Source: Avena insularis (lineage: Eukaryota > Streptophyta > Magnoliopsida > Poales > Poaceae). Taken from it: a DNA stretch of 64,000 nucleotides. The stretch is from NCBI GenBank assembly GCA_023614405.1, contig CM042693.1, positions 157,434,731-157,498,730 of the forward strand. Reading direction: 5' to 3'. The position numbers and the translations under genes were made by a program. Numbering within the stretch: position 1 is the stretch's first letter; each line of letters opens with the position of its first letter. Of the stretch, positions 36,943 to 49,104 are shown in pieces. Under the pieces are notes generated by a model, which searched no databases, was not told the DNA's origin, and worked only from the letters and a program-made list of their open reading frames with translations.

Positions 36943-37244
36943 CTCTGCAGAGTGTCAAACTATTGAATAGCGCGTCATGATTATGGACGGTTGGAGTGGC
37001 CATACTGTTCCCCCGTCAAACTTTTCAAAATGACTTGTGAAATGAATTGAGACTTTGACTTGACCACAACAGAGTTGTGACCTGAATTACAAGATCCCAC
37101 TTAGGAGTTATAAAATTGTGACTAGCTTTGGAACTAAGTAGAGATAAATCTGGCTTTTGCAAAACAACCTTAGAGCCTAGTGTCCCATTATCCAAAAACC
37201 CCTTTACCTGTTAGTATTAGTTTGCGAGTACTTAAAGAGTACTC
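36943..37244 (+). promoter_or_regulatory. Paired palindrome module, element 2 5' LTR
   Basis: CTCTGCAGAG at 36943-36952 and GAGTACTTAAAGAGTACTC at 37226-37244. The middle palindrome seen in element 1 is broken here by a small deletion. Confidence 0.55.
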
Positions 37245-37593
37245 ATGGCTTTGTCCCTGGCTATTCCCATGGCCATACTATGAAGAGGAGTACCTGGAAG
37301 ATGGACCCCAGGAAGGGTACGACAACTAGGATCATCTCCCATCGTCAGCATTGCCTGTGACCCCGAAGATGGAGCTTCGCCTACGCTACCGTTATTATTA
37401 CGTATTCCGCTGCTTGATGTTGTATTAAGAACTGGATCATGAGATCCCTATTTGTGTAATAACTTATGTATCGTTGTAATGGATGAAGTACTATGGTATC
37501 CAATTATGTTATGTCTCGCAAAAATGGTAATCCTGGGATTGCGATGTATGGCATAACAGGCATCTAGGATTGAAAAATCCGGGTGTTGACAAG

Positions 37594-37607
37594 TTGGTAT
37601 CAAAGCC
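37594..37607 (+). other. Primer binding site, element 2
   Basis: TTGGTATCAAAGCC, two bases after the LTR end, with one mismatch to the plant initiator-Met PBS. Confidence 0.92.
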
Positions 37608-37823
37608 ATCCTGACCATAGGAGACCCTAGCTAGATTGGACGTTGACCCAAAAACTTAGTTTCAAAACCAAAGAATAAAATTATTTACGAAAACCTATTC
37701 TCATTCTTACCTCTTTAATTCTTTAATAAAACCTCATGTTCCTCAAAAAAAAACTCTTACAAAATAGATAAAATTTTGACACACTTGATCCTCTGCTAAT
37801 CTACTCATCCTCTATTTTTATAG

Positions 37824-38617
37824 ATGGACGTGAAGTACAGCAAGTTTTACCAACTTGGGAATGGAGGAGACCTTATCTTTGAGAGGGATCTGGATCAGCT
37901 TTCGGAACTTCTGGAGCGTCCGCACCCCGAGTTCTTCGGAGCTCAACTCAATGATCAAGGAGGAGAAGATCTGCAGTGGCTAATTGTTGCAAGTCTCCGA
38001 GGAAAGATTGAACCTCCCACTGCGGAGGAAATTGAGTTTACCTTGAGGGAAAACAACTGGCTCGATGGACTTGCCAGAGCAATGCAGGAAGCTCTTTCCC
38101 GTCTGTGTGGGCAGAGCATCAATCAGATCAAGGGTACTCGCTTTGAGTTTTGCCCAAGGCGTGATGCAAATGGACAACCACTGGAAGCCCCATACCACCC
38201 CGAGCTGAAGACTCAATTGGACCACCTTAGCTTCATGATGTATGATCGTCAGCAGGAATTGGACAACTGCCGTGACTATTGCAACCACAAGTCGCCATCA
38301 TCAAGACGAAGGACCAGACCATCGCCATGCTAGCAAAAGATCGCAAGTCTCGTCACCGTCAACTCGACAAAAAGGAGCGCATTATTGCCCGTCTTCGCCA
38401 CCGCATCTCATATCTGGAAGAGACCATCCACGAGAGAGACATGCATTTAGAGGAAAGGGAGAATGCCAGAGAGGATCTTCGTGGAGACCCTTACTCCTAC
38501 CTCAGCGATGACGATGATTTTCTGGAGGATCAGGCCATGGACTTCTTCACCGATGAGGATGATTTCTCCTTCATCGATGATGCTGAAGATGATGAAGCCA
38601 CAGACTCCGAGGAGTAG
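37824..38617 (+). pseudogene. Accessory ORF upstream of gag (element 2), one frameshift
   Basis: An ORF of about 264 codons lies between the PBS and gag. It is open from 37824 in one frame and, after a 1-nt loss near 38291 (by comparison with element 1), continues to the TAG at 38615-38617 in another. The N-terminal ~150 residues are hydrophilic and not recognised. Residues ~165-220 are rich in Lys, Arg, Glu and Leu and look like a coiled coil. The last ~45 residues are very acidic (a DDDD run, EDDE). There is no CCHC knuckle, so it is not gag. The ATG directly follows an acceptor-like TTTTATAG. The same ORF sits at the same place in element 1, so it is a family trait. Extra ORFs before gag (orf0) have been reported in some rice gypsy elements; homology to those is untested. 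Confidence 0.8.
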
Positions 38618-38735
38618 TAGCACTGAGCACTAGCGTAGTGAGTAGTAGTCGGTCCCACTGTATCGTAGTTTCCAGAATGGTTCTTAAAACCATCTGTTTT
38701 TCCTTGTTATGGTGTGTGTTGTACTGTGTGCTATG

Positions 38736-38741
38736 AATAAA
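38736..38741 (+). terminator. Possible polyadenylation signal after the accessory ORF
   Basis: AATAAA lies about 120 bp after the accessory ORF stop and just after a GT-rich stretch (38709-38730), the usual plant far-upstream plus near-upstream arrangement. It lies before the gag ATG, so it could end a transcript that carries only the accessory ORF. Confidence 0.4.
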
Positions 38742-38849
38742 TGAAAAAGCAAGTTGCTAGAAAAATCTGAGTCAAACCTTTAAAAACTTTTCAAAAACCC
38801 AAAACCTTAGAAATTTCCCTCTTTTCTCATGATCTATATCAATCTTCAG

Positions 38850-39351
38850 ATGCCACGTGGAGGAAGTGGTTCAGCCCCGGACCCGATGTTGCAGATCCTG
38901 CAAATGTTGACTTGACCGAAGTCGAAGAGAAAAACGTCAAGCCAACCTAGCCACTCTGCAACAGATAGCCCAGCTAGCCCACAACAACCAAGCCCATGGA
39001 AATCAGGACAACCACGGATCTAAGCTCAAGAATTTCCAGAATACCAACCCACCTGTTTTCACCAAGTCAGAAGAACCCCTAGATGCCGATGATTGGCTGC
39101 AAACCATGGAAAACAACTTAGAAGTAGCAGGAGTCAAAGCCAATGAGAAAGTCCTGTTCGCCACCCATTATCTAGCCGGAGATGCCAGGGCATGGTGGAA
39201 CAGTGTTCGTGCCATGACCGGAGGCCAGATGATGACCTGGGAGGAATTCAAGGTCAAGTTTAGCAGAACCCATGTGCCACCAGGTTTGATCAAGAGAATG
39301 AGAGACAAGTTCAGAGAGTTGAAGCAAGGAAGGATGACTGTAGTGGAATAG
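38850..39351 (+). pseudogene. gag N-terminal half, frame change and stop (element 2)
   Basis: This encodes the capsid-like part of Gag. The ATG at 38850 follows an acceptor-like CTTCAG. The first ~20 codons run into a stop near 38913; the main gag frame resumes in another phase, so a small indel lies there. The capsid region contains the Retrotrans_gag-type stretch LAGDARAWWNSV and the downstream WEEFKVKF. The in-frame TAG at 39349-39351 replaces a Tyr codon present in element 1 (TAC at about 7800), and the same frame then continues into pol. Confidence 0.85.
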
Positions 39352-42300
39352 CGTGACAAATTTTTGTCATTAGCTAGGTATGCCCCGGACGAGATAGACA
39401 CCGAAGCCAAGAAGAAAGAAAGATTCCTGAATGGTCTGCATGACGAGATGCAGACCGTGTTAGTCAATATCCCCTTTGTTGATATTGAAGCCCTTGTCGA
39501 TTTAGCCATCCAGATGGAAGGAAAGATCAACCATGCCAATGAGAACCGCAAGCGTCGCATGATGCATCAACCAGGAACCCATCAGACCCCAAGGTATCGC
39601 CCCAACCCATCTCCAGGATTTGCCCCAAGAACCAACAGACCCCCTATGACCCGTCCGACCTATCCCAACCGTGGAAACCCTAGACCTAGAGGAAATCACA
39701 ACAACCCCGGCAACTCTAGCAATTTTAATCGTGCCCCACCCAAGTTCAACACCAACAATGCTACCGCCAACCCTAACACTACCCCAAGGACTGGAAGCAA
39801 TGCTGTGCCTGTCGCAGCCAAGGACAAGTCACAAGTGACCTGTTATGACTGTGGAAATAAAGGCCACTATTCCAACGAGTGCCCCAACAAGAAGAATGCT
39901 ACAGCCCCCAATGCCAATGTCCCAGCTCAGCAGCAGCGTCGTGTCCAGCCAGGGAGAAGATTTGCCCCAGGGAATTCACTCAACCGCAATGGCCGTCTTT
40001 TTCTCATGCATGCTGAAGAAGCACAGGAAGCGCCAGACGTCGCGCTGGGTATGTTTTCTGTTAATTCAGTACTTGCAAGAGTGTTGTTTGATTCTGGTGC
40101 ATCGCATTCATTTGTCACCGAAGAATTTGCCTGCACTAGTAAAATTCAACCAACCAAATTGAAGCATGTGATGATTGTACAAATTCCCGGATCAACCACC
40201 AAGACTAGGCAAATTTGCAAGGCCGTCCCTATCCGAATCCGTGGCATAGATTTTTATGCTAACCTAATAGTACTCGGAACTAAAGGTTTGGAAGTAGTAC
40301 TAGGAATGGATTGGATGTCCAAACATAAAGGATTGATTGACTGTGCCAAGAAAGCCATCACCATGACCAGTACCACCGGAATATCAGTCGAGCATATATC
40401 TGAAACCTTACCTTGCCAATTCAAGTGTAACAAGAGTATATCCCAACCTACCATTGACCAAGTTCGGATAGTCTGCGAATACCCCGATGTATTTCCAGAT
40501 GTTTTGCCCGGTATGCCCCCAGATCGGGATATCGAGTTTATCATCGAACTAATTCCCGGAACAGGACCCATAGCCCAGAGACCCTATAGTATGAACCCGT
40601 CAGAACTAGAAGAACTGAAGAAGCAACTGGATTCCATGTTGGAAATCGGATTGATTCAACCAAGTGCGTCACCATGGAGATCACCTGTCCTGTTTGTGGA
40701 CAAGAAGGATGGAGGTAACCGTTTGTGTACGGATTATCGGAAGTTGAATGATGTCACCATCAAGAACAAGTACCCCTTGCCTAAGATAGAAGATTTGTTT
40801 GATCAGTTGACCGGTGCCCAAGTGTTTTCTAAGATTGATCTTAGGACTGGCTATCATCAACTCAAAATTCATGCAGAGAATATCCCAAAGACTGCCTTTA
40901 CCACCAGATATGGATTGTATGAGTATACAGTCATGTCTTTTGGATTAACCAATGCCCCCGCTTATTTCATGAACCTCATGAATAAGATTTTTATGGACTT
41001 CCTAGATAAGTTTGTCGTTGTTTTCATCGATGACATTCTGATTTATTCCAAATCAGAAGAAGAACATGAGCTACACCTAAGGACCATTCTTGGAACCCTT
41101 AGAGAGCATCAGCTGTATGCAAAGTTTAGCAAATGTGAATTCTGGTTACAGGAAGTAGGATTCCTCGGTCACATTGTATCAGCCGGAGGAATTGCCGTTG
41201 ACCCTGCCAAAGTGAAAGATGTAGAAGATTGGCAAGCCCCAACCACTCAAACCCAAGTTCGTGCTTTTCTCGGATTGGCGGGATATTACCGCAAATTCGT
41301 AGAAGGATTCTCTAGTATCGCCCGACCCATGACCCAATTGCTGAAGAAGGACAAGAAGTTTGAATGGACCGACAAATGTGAAGCGAGTTTTCAAGAACTC
41401 AAAAGGAGATTGATTTCAGCCCCAATCTTGATCATGTCGGATATCACGAAACCCTTCGATGTGTATTGTGACGCATCCAAGATTGGTATCGGATGTGTGC
41501 TAATGCAAGAAGGCAAAGTTATATCTTATCTATCGCGACAATTGAAGCAACACGAGCAAAACTATCCAACCCATGACCTCGAACTCACAGCCGTAGTTCT
41601 AGCCCTAAAGACATGGAGACATTACCTGATGGGAAACCGTTGTGAGATTTATTCGGATCACAAGAGCCTAAAGTATATATTCACTCAGAAGGAGCTGAAT
41701 ATGAGGCAGAGAAGATGGATTGAGCTAATCAAGGATTACGACCTGGACATTCACTATCACCCTGATAAAGCCAACGTGGTAGCCGATGCCCTTAGCAGAT
41801 TACCGTGCCGCTTGAACTCCATGATTTTGAAGGAGCAACCAAGTTTGCACAAAGAGATGGAAGATTTTCAAATAGAATTAGTAAGTGAAGGATTTTTGGC
41901 TAGCATAGAACTTCAGCCCACTTTGATCAGTCAGATTAAAGAGGCACAGAAAGGAAATGCCAGTATCGACGGAATCAAGCGTCGTATCAGTACAGGCAAA
42001 GTACCCGGATTCACCGAGGACGAAGAAGGAGTTTTGTGGTACAAAGGACGCCTTTGTGTACCATCAGATTCTGAGTTAAAAGAAGTTATCTTGAAGGATG
42101 CTCATGATACTCTTTATTCTATCCATCCCGGAGGAACTAAGATGTATCAAGATTTGAAAGAGCAATTTTGGTGGCATAAGATGAAGAGACAAATCGGAAG
42201 CTATATCGCCAAGTGTGATATATGTCAGCGAGTCAAGGCCGGACATCAAAGACCCGCTGGATTGTTGCAACCTTTGCAAATTCCGGAATGGAAATGGGAT

Positions 42301-43365
42301 TCTGTAGGAATGGACTTTATCCCTGGACTACCTACTTCTAGTAGGGGAAATGACTCTATTTGGGTCATAGTGGACAGATTGTCCAAAGTCGCCCATTTCT
42401 TGCCAAAAACCACCTATCAGAGTTCGAAGCTAGCAGAGTTGTACATCGCTAGAATCGTTAGTTTCCATGGAGTCCCCAAGAACATAGTATCGGATCGAGG
42501 AACTCAGTTTACCTCGAGATTCTGGAAGAAAGTCCAAGAAGGTTTAGGAACCCGCCTAGATTTCAGCACCGCGTATCACCCTCAGACCGATGGACAAACG
42601 GAGCGAGTAAACCAAATACTCGAAGATATGCTGAGAGCATGTGTGTTAGAATATGGATCCAAATGGGAAGACTGTCTGCCGTTTGCAGAATTTTCATACA
42701 ACAATAGTTACCAAGCCAGTTTGCAAATGGCCCCATTTGAATTCATGTACGGAAGAAAGTGCCGCACCCCTTTGAACTGGTCGGAAGTAGGAGAGAGTCA
42801 AATTTTCGGACCCGACATCCTACGAGAAGCAGAAGAGAAGGTTCACAAGATTCGTGAGCACCTCAAGACAGCCCAATCCCGACAGAAGAGTTACGCCGAC
42901 AAGAGACGTCGAGACCTCGCCTTCAACATAGGAGATTTTGTTTATCTGAAAGTGTCGCCATTGAAGGGAATGCAGCGTTTCCAACTCAAGGGAAAGTTAG
43001 CCCCCAGATATATCGGACCTTTCAAAATTCTAAACCGTCGAGGAGAAGTATCGTATCAACTGGAGCTACCAGAGGAGATGTCAGCTGTGCACAATGTGTT
43101 CCATATCTCGTTACTTCGCAAGTGTCTCGAAGTCCCCGAGAAGACCGAAGTGTTCAAGAATATCGATCACCGGACCATAGAGATCAACGATGACCTAACC
43201 TATCCCGAAGTACCCATCCGTATATTGGAAGAAGCCTTTCGAACTACCAGAACCCGAAGCATCAAGTTTCTCAAGATTCAATGGAGCAACCACACAGAAG
43301 AGGAAGCTACCTGGGAGCACGAAGATCACATCAGAACGGAGTTTCCCAATCTCTTCAAATCCTAG
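39352..43365 (+). CDS. Gag (C-terminal part)-Pol polyprotein of Tekay-like chromovirus
   Basis: A single uninterrupted frame; the first Met at 39364 gives 1,333 residues. Domains by residue from that Met: CCHC zinc knuckle ~160-173; retropepsin with DSGASHSF ~240; reverse transcriptase ~420-600 with the [10 protein letters not shown] active site ~553; RNase H with YCDAS ~700; integrase HHCC zinc-binding region ~915-960; integrase core with acidic residues in MDFIPG, SDRGTQF and DGQTERVNQ (~982, 1043, 1079); and a chromodomain-like tail with EEATWEHE ~1280-1333, which would direct integration. All catalytic motifs look intact. The natural start lies upstream at 38850; this piece is separated from it only by the TAG at 39349. 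Gag and pol share one frame. Confidence 0.95.
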   Translation, partial: RDKFLSLARYAPDEIDTEAKKKERFLNGLHDEMQTVLVNIPFVDIEALVDLAIQMEGKINHANENRKRRMMHQPGTHQTPRYRPNPSPGFAPRTNRPPMTRPTYPNRGNPRPRGNHNNPGNSSNFNRAPPKFNTNNATANPNTTPRTGSNAVPVAAKDKSQVTCYDCGNKGHYSNECPNKKNATAPNANVPAQQQRRVQPGRRFAPGNSLNRNGRLFLMHAEEAQEAPDVALGMFSVNSVLARVLFDSGASHSFVTEEFACTSKIQPTKLKHVMIVQIPGSTTKTRQICKAVPIRIRGIDFYANLIVLGTKGLEVVLGMDWMSKHKGLIDCAKKAITMTSTTGISVEHISETLPCQFKCNKSISQPTIDQVRIVCEYPDVFPDVLPGMPPDRDIEFIIELIPGTGPIAQRPYSMNPSELEELKKQLDSMLEIGLIQPSASPWRSPVLFVDKKDGGNRLCTDYRKLNDVTIKNKYPLPKIEDLFDQLTGAQVFSKIDLRTGYHQLKIHAENIPKTAFTTRYGLYEYTVMSFGLTNAPAYFMNLMNKIFMDFLDKFVVVFIDDILIYSKSEEEHELHLRTILGTLREHQLYAKFSKCEFWLQEVGFLGHIVSAGGIAVDPAKVKDVEDWQAPTTQTQVRAFLGLAGYYRKFVEGFSSIARPMTQLLKKDKKFEWTDKCEASFQELKRRLISAPILIMSDITKPFDVYCDASKIGIGCVLMQEGKVISYLSRQLKQHEQNYPTHDLELTAVVLALKTWRHYLMGNRCEIYSDHKSLKYIFTQKELNMRQRRWIELIKDYDLDIHYHPDKANVVADALSRLPCRLNSMILKEQPSLHKEMEDFQIELVSEGFLASIELQPTLISQIKEAQKGNASIDGIKRRISTGKVPGFTEDEEGVLWYKGRLCVPSDSELKEVILKDAHDTLYSIHPGGTKMYQDLKEQFWWHKMKRQIGSYIAKCDICQRVKAGHQRPAGLLQPLQIPEWKWDSVGMDFIPGLPTSSRGNDSIWVIVDRLSKVAHFLPKTTYQSSKLAELYIARIVSFHGVPKNIVSDRGTQFTSRFWKKVQEGLGTRLDFSTAYHPQTDGQTERVNQILEDMLRACVLEYGSKWEDCLPFAEFSYNNSYQASLQMAPFEFMYGRKCRTPLNWSEVGESQIFGPDILREAEEKVHKIREHLKTAQSRQKSYADKRRRDLAFNIGDFVYLKVSPLKGMQRFQLKGKLAPRYIGPFKILNRRGEVSYQLELPEEMSAVHNVFHISLLRKCLEVPEKTEVFKNIDHRTIEINDDLTYPEVPIRILEEAFRTTRTRSIKFLKIQWSNHTEEEATWEHEDHIRTEFPNLFKS

Positions 43366-43410
43366 GTAATCTTTTCGTCCTTTTTCAAATCTCGGGACGA
43401 GATTTTGTTT

Positions 43411-43424
43411 AAGGGAGGAAGGTT
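43411..43424 (+). other. Polypurine tract, element 2
   Basis: AAGGGAGGAAGGTT directly before the 3' LTR TGTAAC, preceded by TCTCGGGACGAGATTTTGTT. Confidence 0.9.
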
Positions 43425-44638
43425 TGTAACATCCCAAAAATACCAAACTTAGATCATCAAACACTAATCATCAAGATTAGGGTTAACAAAAACTTTTCTA
43501 AATAAACTCATGAATGCATGTATATGTGTATGCATGGATTTTGAATTTCTTTAAAAACCACCTTATTTGTGTGATGCATTTCTTGTAAAATGTTTCTTAG
43601 ATGAAATGAACATCATCTAAAACATTTCCCACACTTTTCCTAAAGACAAGTAAATCAAAACAAATATATTAAGTGAATGGTCATTTTGACCAATTTAACT
43701 CCCATGCCTACTTTGGCTGTCTCAAACTTTCAAAACCTAACAGAAACTTTTTCTGGATCTTTGCACCCCTTGAATGTACTCATAACAAGGTATCAAGGCC
43801 CACTTTGTGATCATACAGAAACTTTCAAATGCATAGTTTAAATGACAATTCAAAATTTAATCTTCTTCATATGGGAAGATCCCACTTTTTCAAAACCCAC
43901 TCAAACAAGCTCAACTTTCAAAACCCAAGCATCTGCAGACTCACCAGCACCAATCTAGCAAACCCACCAAAATTCATTTCAAAATTCAAAACTTGATTTC
44001 ATGCGGCCATTTCATCAAACAGGTTGCAGACACAAATCAAACAAAACAACAAACACTATAGTGTGCAGTGATTCTTGCCTAACTTGTTCCCTAGTTAGCT
44101 CACACACAACTCAGTAGATCATCTAGAAAGATTAGCCCAACACTAGCACCCCTGTGAGCATGCCATTGTCATTAATGGTGAACAACCGAGCACCCCAATG
44201 TCACCCCATTGTGGACAGCAGGCTAGAGGAAGAACTAGCCGTGCCAACCTTGTCTGGGAGGCAGCCCACCGTCCATCGCCACTCCCTGTCCCACCCATGG
44301 CGTTTCAAGCCCGACCACGCACAAGCCGCGCCAGACCATGCCGAAGCGCCAGAGCGCCACCCTCGACAGAGTCCAGATCGCGCTGCCCTCACCGCACACA
44401 CACGATCACCACCGACCCAGAGACCGCCAGTGCCACCACCCGCCGTCGAAGACGCCGCCTCTGCCGCACAGAGCACCGGCCGTTCCAGACCAAACCACAC
44501 CGCCCCATGCCTCGCGACCATGTCGTTGAGCATCGCCAGGAGACACCGCACCGCCCCCTACACTTGCCCATGCCATTAGCCGCCTATAACGTCGCCCCGA
44601 CGAGCTCACCGTGCGCCCCGACGGTCCCCTCGCTCGAC

Positions 44639-44646
44639 TATAAATA
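44639..44646 (+). promoter_or_regulatory. LTR TATA box, element 2 3' LTR
   Basis: TATAAATA, identical in context to 34799. From here transcription would read into the flanking copia LTR on its antisense strand. Confidence 0.75.
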
Positions 44647-46748
44647 GAGGCCACCCCCGCACGATTTCTTCACACCATCTCACTCCCCTCTCCTCACACC
44701 ATGCCACACCGTTTCAGAGCAAGCGAGCACCACCTCGCGAATTTCACCGCAGCCCGCCGCCTGGAGAAGAAGGAGCCAGCGATTGAGCCTCCCGGAGAAG
44801 TCACGGTACCAGGAGGTTCGCCGTCGTCGACTTCGCTGCTCGCCTCGCCGACCTCGCTGCACTCAGTAAGCCCCAGCACCCACTGGCGGCTAGGTTTCGT
44901 TCGCGGAGATGTCTCACGTCGACGATGACCCCCAGCCGTTGGATTAGAACTAGATCGAACGATCCACGTTGCCCCATACCGCTTCGCCCAGCCCCGTGTC
45001 ACTGACGAGTGGGGACACCCACTTAAGCAGCCCGCGGGAGCACTGCGCTTAGCAGGCGGCCCGTTAAATTTCCCGCAGCCCAGCAATTCAAATTAAACCT
45101 TTTCTTTTAAATTCAAACACACTTCTGTACCCAACTTCAAAAATCAACCCAGATCGATTCAGTGCACCAATTTGAATGAAACCAATTTTTTTGGAAAGGT
45201 TCAGAATGCTTAATCCAAGCCCGTTGGATTCAAGTCATTTGGATCTGTAGATCACCCATAGTAAAAATAACAAGGCAGAAGCTTTTCTGCATTCAAACAT
45301 TTTTCAAATTTAAACCATAAAAGCTTTTTAGTTGTTTCCAACTTTAAAAAATCACATTTAACCATACCTTTCAGAATATATAAAAATATATAGGTTTACT
45401 TGCAGAAATAATGTTCAAGTAATAAAAGAATGCTTCATAAGCATTTCTAGCCACTTTAATTAATTAAAATAAAAGGGTAAAACCTTATTAAATTGTGACA
45501 CCACTTTAAATCACATTCCCATGGACTACAATATGTGGTGATGACATGTGTCAACATGATCCCATATTTGGTTTGGAGAATATTAAATCTTAAGTAGTTT
45601 TTCAATGAGTAGAAATTACTTTTCTAAAAATAAAAAGATTTAAACCAAGCTTTAACCTTGTAATGTTAGAGATGATGCTAGATCATCTATAGGACCCTTG
45701 TGTGTGATGATTGCAAGTAGTTAAGTATTGTTTGGTGATTGTGTACCTCGTATTTATTCATAGACGCTAGTACCGACCAAGGATACGAGGAGGAAGGAGG
45801 ATACTACGAAGAAGAAGCCGAGGAGAACTTCAACCACTGCTCTGCACAAGGCAAGCTAGTAACTATGCAAGCTTATATTGACACTGATGCAAGCCTAATA
45901 CTACTAGTGAATGTGCAAGCTAACCCTTGCCAGATACCCTACTGATGCCACAAACCCATACCTGTGATATGACTACTATATGCCTTAAGCATATGTGATT
46001 ATACTCACTTGATAAACCAATCCTAGTTTTATGTGCAAGCTTCTTACTTTATTTCTTTATCAAAGCTTACTTAGAGTCTACCTAAGAGTTTGGTAGATAC
46101 TAGACAGTTGTGTGAAGGTTGCATAAAGAGCATAAAATTTGGCCTAAGCTAGAAACCTTGATATCAGCCTAAGATATAAGGTTGGACTTAGTGAAACTCC
46201 ACTAGTTACCACCCCTCATTAGTACTACCCCCACCTGTAGATGCTAGTGCTAAGCATAAAACTTGATCAACTTTTAGATGGGAATACTTGGTGGAAAAAT
46301 GGTTATGAAAACCTTGGAATGATGGATCATTCTATTGAAATGTTTTGGACATGTGTTTCCAAACACTTGATGATTTTGGTGATGAAAATGTTGAGGCATG
46401 AGCCTTAGCCCTTTATAAAACTGATGGTTGTCTGGATGCGATACCATTCTAATCTTAGCGTACAACCACAATACCCGAATATTGGGTAGGGCTTGACTGG
46501 AAATTTATATTCCTTAGTATTAGTTCCCTCACGGCCAAGGTCTGAGATGAGGCTACCTTGTGAAGATTGTCCACCTGTGTAGTACCCAAGATGACAGTGG
46601 TCATGGTTGGGATGCCAAACTCACAGGAGAGGTGCTTATACTAGGGCGTGTAATTGAAAGGTTAGGATTGATTATCCGCATACTGAGTATGGTGAATTCA
46701 GGATTGTTCCTAATGGATGTATCGAATGTTATGGTGAAAGTGTACAAT

Positions 46749-47053
46749 CTCTGCAGAGTGTCAAACTATTCGAATAGCCGCGTCCGCGATTATGGACGGT
46801 TGGAGTGGCCATACTGTTCCCCCGTCAAACTTTTCAAAATGACTTGTGAAATGAATTGAGACTTTGACTTGACCACAACAGAGTTGTGACCTGAATTACA
46901 AGATCCCACTTAGGAGTTATAAAATTGTGACTAGCTTTGGAACTAAGTAGAGATAAATCTGGATTTTGCAAAACAACCTTAGAGCCTAGTGTCCCATTAT
47001 CCAAAAACCCCTTTACCTATTAGTATTAGTTTGCGAGTACTTAAAGAGTACTC
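46749..47053 (+). promoter_or_regulatory. Paired palindrome module, element 2 3' LTR
   Basis: CTCTGCAGAG at 46749-46758, followed by an intact CTATTCGAATAG, and GAGTACTTAAAGAGTACTC at 47035-47053. Confidence 0.55.
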
Positions 47054-47402
47054 ATGGCTTTGTCCTTGGCTATTCCCATGGCCAGACTATGAAGAGGAGT
47101 ACCTGGAAGATGGACACCAGGAAGGTTACGACAACTAGGATCATCTCCCATCGACATTGCACTGTGACCCGAAGATGGAGCTTCGCCTACACTACCGTTA
47201 TTATTACGTATTCCGCTGCTTGATGTTGTATTAAGAACTGGATCATGAGATCCCTATTTGTGTAAGAACTTATGTATCGTTGTAACGGATGAAGTACTAT
47301 GGTATCCAATTCTGTTATGTCTCGCAAAAATGGTAATCCTGGGATTGCGATGTATGGCATAACAGGCATCTAGGATTGAAAAATCCGGGTGTTGACACCT
47401 TC

Positions 47403-49070
47403 CTCTCCCTTGTTCCAGCAGGCAGCGGAGGTTGTAGCACTCTCCTCGCGATTCCGGCAGCACGACGGCGTGGTACCGGAAGTAGAGGGGAGATCTCGCA
47501 GGGCTTCGCCTTAAGCCGGAGCGAGTATGGTGGACTATGAGAGAGCCTCGGTGATCTAGGGTTTAGACACACCAAGTAGAAGGGGCTAGGTCGGCGGCTA
47601 GGGCAACTAGAAGCCCCAACTCGGCGGCTTGGGAGAAACCCTAGGGCGGCGGCGGCTATGGTGGGCGGCGGCGGCTAGGGTTAGGGTTTAGAGGGGCAAG
47701 GTGCAGTCTTGGAGGGGCAGCCCTGCCCCTCCTTATATAGGTGGAGGGGGCGCGCCAAGGGGAGGGCAGTGCCTCCACAACTCGGCTTCCAAGGCCGGCG
47801 GTGGAGGGAGAGGGACTTCCTCCCCAAGTAGGTTTACTACTCTCCCTCCACCAAACAAAATAGCCGTTTGACTTTTCAAATTGGCGTTTGACTTTTCAAA
47901 CTAGGATTTGATTTAACCCTTTATTTTGTTCAGCGATGACACCTAGTACATGATGCAACCATTCCAACTTGTTATGACACATTCATGTACCCTTCCTCTC
48001 TGGAGTGCCGGACCTTCCGGAACCTTCTAGAACATTCCCGATGAAAACACCGAAACCATTCTCCAACCCCGAAACAGGACTTTCCTTATATGAATCTTAT
48101 TCTCTGGACCATTCCGAATCTCCTCGTGATATCCTGGATCCCATCCGAGACTCCGAACAACATTCGGTCTCTTAATCATCATTCCATAACTACTCAACAA
48201 CATCGAATCCTTAAGTGTGTCTCCCTACGGTTCGTGAATTATGCGGACATGATCGAGACACTTCTCCGATCAATAACCAATAGAGGAATCTGGAAATTCA
48301 TATGGTTCCCACATATTTCTACGATTACTTTGCGATCGAATGAACCACTTACATACGATACCAATTTCCCTTTGTCCCATGATAGTTTACTTATCCGAGG
48401 TTTTGATCGTCGGTATCTCTGCATACCTAGTTCAACCTCGTTACTGATAAGTACTCTTTTTTCGTTCCCGTGATATGTGATCCCTTGTGAGCTAGGCACA
48501 TGCTTGCAAGCCAATTGGATAACATTCCACCGAGAGGGCCTAGAGTATATCTATCCGTCATATGGATGGACAAATCCCACTCTTGATCCATGTGTCTCAA
48601 CCAATACTTTCCGAACACTCAATGCCACCTTTATAGCCACCCGATTCTGATTGTGGTGTTTGATGTCATCAAAGCATCCTTTCGGTGATGGTGATAAGCA
48701 TGATCTCATGGTCGAAGGAATTAGGTTACTATGTATCAGAAAGCATATAGCAATTGAACTATTAAAATGACTTGATCTTTATGCTACGCTTATTTATAGG
48801 AGTATGTCCATCATATCATTCTCCTAACGATATGATCTTGTTGTTAATAACATCTCAATGTTCATGATAGGGAAACCACAATCATTTATTAACCAACAAG
48901 CTAGTATTATGAAGAGGCTTTACCAGGGACTTCAATTTAAGTTTACAAATCACACAAGTATCAATGTTTCCTTGTTAATACTATTATAGCATGAATGTAA
49001 ACATTTATCATAAACACAAAGATATAATAATAACTATATTTATTATTGCCTCTAGGGCATATCTCCAACA
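47403..49070 (-). repeat. Copia 3' LTR, main part (1,668 bp)
   Basis: On the minus strand it starts at 49070 (TGTTGGAGATATGCC) and matches the 5' LTR (about 54206-55861) throughout. Together with 33282-33537 it makes an LTR of about 1,924 bp. The plus-strand frames here are not conserved coding sequence. Confidence 0.92.
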
Positions 49071-49085
49071 GTCTCCCACTTGCAC
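49071..49085 (-). other. Copia polypurine tract
   Basis: The minus strand reads GTGCAAGTGGGAGAC immediately before the 3' LTR, as in BARE-type elements. Confidence 0.85.
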
Positions 49086-49104
49086 TAGAGTCATCTAATC
49101 TAGA

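Larger units (their letters stand above)
33538..37591 (+). repeat. 5' LTR of chromovirus element 2 (4,054 bp)
   Basis: It starts TGTAACATCCC and ends GGGTGTTGACA. The GC-rich block at about 34260-35240 holds the TATA box, and the sequence from there to the LTR end would be an unusually long R-U5 leader of about 2.7 kb. Confidence 0.95.
33538..47397 (+). mobile_element. Ty3/gypsy chromovirus (Tekay/Del-like), element 2: structurally complete, 13,860 bp
   Basis: It has two ~4 kb LTRs with TG...CA ends, a PBS, an accessory ORF, gag-pol with an integrase C-terminal chromodomain, and a PPT. The 5-bp TSD is CCTTC (33533-33537 and 47398-47402). The two LTRs look very similar apart from a patch of small deletions at about 44290-45080, so it is probably the youngest large insertion here. 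Long LTRs and the chromodomain tail place it with Tekay/Del chromoviruses; this assignment is by motif, not phylogeny. It has one frameshift in the accessory ORF, one small frame change near the gag start and one nonsense codon in gag. Confidence 0.95.
43425..47397 (+). repeat. 3' LTR of chromovirus element 2 (3,973 bp)
   Basis: Collinear with the 5' LTR and nearly identical at both ends. It is 81 bp shorter, mostly because of small deletions clustered in the GC-rich block at about 44290-45080. Confidence 0.95.

Noticed and set aside
47187..47575. Minus-strand frames of 60-86 codons at the element 2/copia junction, with a twin at 54137-54370
   Set aside because: They cross an insertion boundary or lie within the copia LTR; the twin reflects the second LTR copy, not a gene.
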